From an uncultured Oscillospiraceae bacterium (GTDB lineage: Bacteria; Bacillota_A; Clostridia; Oscillospirales; Oscillospiraceae), in assembly GCA_944387745.1 (NCBI GenBank), contig CALXGD010000128.1, forward strand, positions 1 through 13,762: a stretch of DNA of 13,762 nt. The letters run 5' to 3'. This document shows positions 13,309 through 13,762 of the stretch, piece by piece. The notes below the pieces were generated by a model. That model made no database searches. It saw only the letters and a list, made by a program, of their open reading frames with translations, and was not told where the DNA came from. Position 1 is the stretch's first letter; each line of letters begins with the position of its first letter. A program made the translations under genes and the position numbers.

Positions 13309-13496
13309 GTCCATTGCGCACACTCTTTATAGCTATGATCAAGACGATCCACATAGCGGGCCAAACTTCTGGATATATCTCTAACGACTGCAAGTGCCTC
13401 TTCTGGAGGGGAATCCATCCCACCTGAATAATCCCTGAGAACGGCCAGGATCTGTCCGCACCACTCCAGAGCGGTTCTCCGGTCGCCACATTGCAA
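13305..13496 (-). CDS. Small hypothetical protein
   Basis: 63 residues from a TTG at 13496. The frame stays open for eight more codons to a CTG at 13520, which would give 71 residues beginning (M)TKSVERSLQCGDRR, the more natural-looking N-terminus. The product is mostly amphipathic helix (ALEWCGQILAVLRDY, PPEEALAVVRDISRSLARYVDRLDH) and looks like a genuine protein, but I do not recognise the family. No strong ribosome binding site precedes either start. It lies in the less GC-rich right end and may belong to an acquired segment or be 5'-damaged. Confidence 0.45.
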   Translation of the reverse strand: MQCGDRRTALEWCGQILAVLRDYSGGMDSPPEEALAVVRDISRSLARYVDRLDHSYKECAQWT

Positions 13497-13628
13497 AGAC
13501 CTTTCAACTGATTTGGTCAGTCAATCTATTATCTTGGAACTAGGACCCAATCAGTCAACGAGATACAACGCCATGGTGTATTCACCGGTCTTTAATTCTA
13601 AGTCCCAATTCGACTTTGTGTTCCCGGC

Positions 13629-13664
13629 TATAGGTCAATGAATATTACTTGAATACGACCTATA
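13629..13664. repeat. Inverted repeat in the AT-rich right end
   Basis: TATAGGTC (13629-13636) and GACCTATA (13657-13664) form a perfect eight-base inverted repeat 20 bases apart, immediately before a terminator. It may be a protein-binding dyad or an RNA stem. Confidence 0.45.
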
Positions 13665-13671
13665 AATATGC

Positions 13672-13706
13672 AGAGACACTCAGAAATGAGTGTCTCTATT
13701 CTTTTT
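13672..13706 (+). terminator. Rightward intrinsic terminator
   Basis: AGAGACACTC (13672-13681) and GAGTGTCTCT (13688-13697) form a perfect 10-bp stem followed by ATTCTTTTT. No plus-strand gene is seen directly upstream, so it may end a small RNA, a decayed gene, or read-through from spoIID. Confidence 0.8.
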
Positions 13707-13762
13707 GAGCAGACTAAATAATTTTGGCATCCATTTATTGTGCATATATACAAAATTAAAAT

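Noticed and set aside
13540..13618. Possible direct repeat (CTAGGACCCAAT... at 13540 and CTAAGTCCCAAT... at 13598)
   Set aside because: Only about 13 of 21 positions match, which is not convincing for an attachment site or repeat unit.
1..13762. CRISPR arrays, insertion sequences, rRNA genes
   Set aside because: No regularly spaced repeats, transposase motifs or rRNA-like stretches were seen.

Overview
This window looks like chromosomal DNA of a GC-rich, endospore-forming Clostridia, most likely an Oscillospiraceae relative of Flavonifractor, Lawsonibacter or Intestinimonas. The reasons are the two sporulation genes (spoIVB, spoIID), strong AGGAGG ribosome binding sites, Gram-positive style sigma-A promoters, a Gram-positive LexA box and GC-rich codon use. 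The species is inferred from gene content and protein style, not from a database match.

Layout. (1) 2-850 is the 3' part of an unrecognised gene, followed by a bidirectional terminator at 957-997. (2) 1054-1851, minus strand: a compact set of three small genes encoding a zinc-ribbon-like protein (apparently with an ACG start), a small helical protein and a sigma-70 region-4-only protein. (3) 1940-2213, plus strand: a sigma-A promoter, tRNA-Thr(UGU), tRNA-Tyr(GUA) and a terminator. (4) 2253-2472: a gene-free stretch with two further terminators and, between them, a consensus-like sigma-A promoter on the minus strand whose start point lies on a perfect LexA operator. (5) 2491-4394, minus strand: a small P-loop ATPase, an HD-domain hydrolase and signal peptidase I, each with its own recognisable promoter. 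(6) 4503-5650, plus strand: an amidohydrolase and a DUF4250 gene ending in a bidirectional terminator. (7) 5721-6827: spoIVB on the minus strand. (8) 6828-7442: about 600 bases without a convincing gene but with several inverted repeats, including a possible multi-branched RNA near 7140-7240. (9) 7443-11794, minus strand: ymdB, a YhaO/SbcD-like phosphoesterase and a YhaN/SbcC-like ATPase in one apparent operon. (10) 11812-12957, plus strand: divergent spoIID behind a possible sigma-E promoter. (11) 12958-13762: small or degenerate ORFs, falling GC content after about 13260, a small minus-strand ORF and a terminator.

How the genes work together. SpoIID (septal peptidoglycan remodelling during engulfment) and SpoIVB (the forespore protease signalling sigma-K activation) are stages of one sporulation programme. 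LepB exports proteins generally. The YhaO/YhaN pair should form an SbcCD/Rad50-Mre11-like nuclease-ATPase, and the two central hydrophobic segments of YhaN suggest it is held at the membrane. I see no complete new defence system. The least explained parts are the orphan LexA-controlled promoter beside the tRNAs, the small sigma-like operon next to it and the structured gap upstream of spoIVB.
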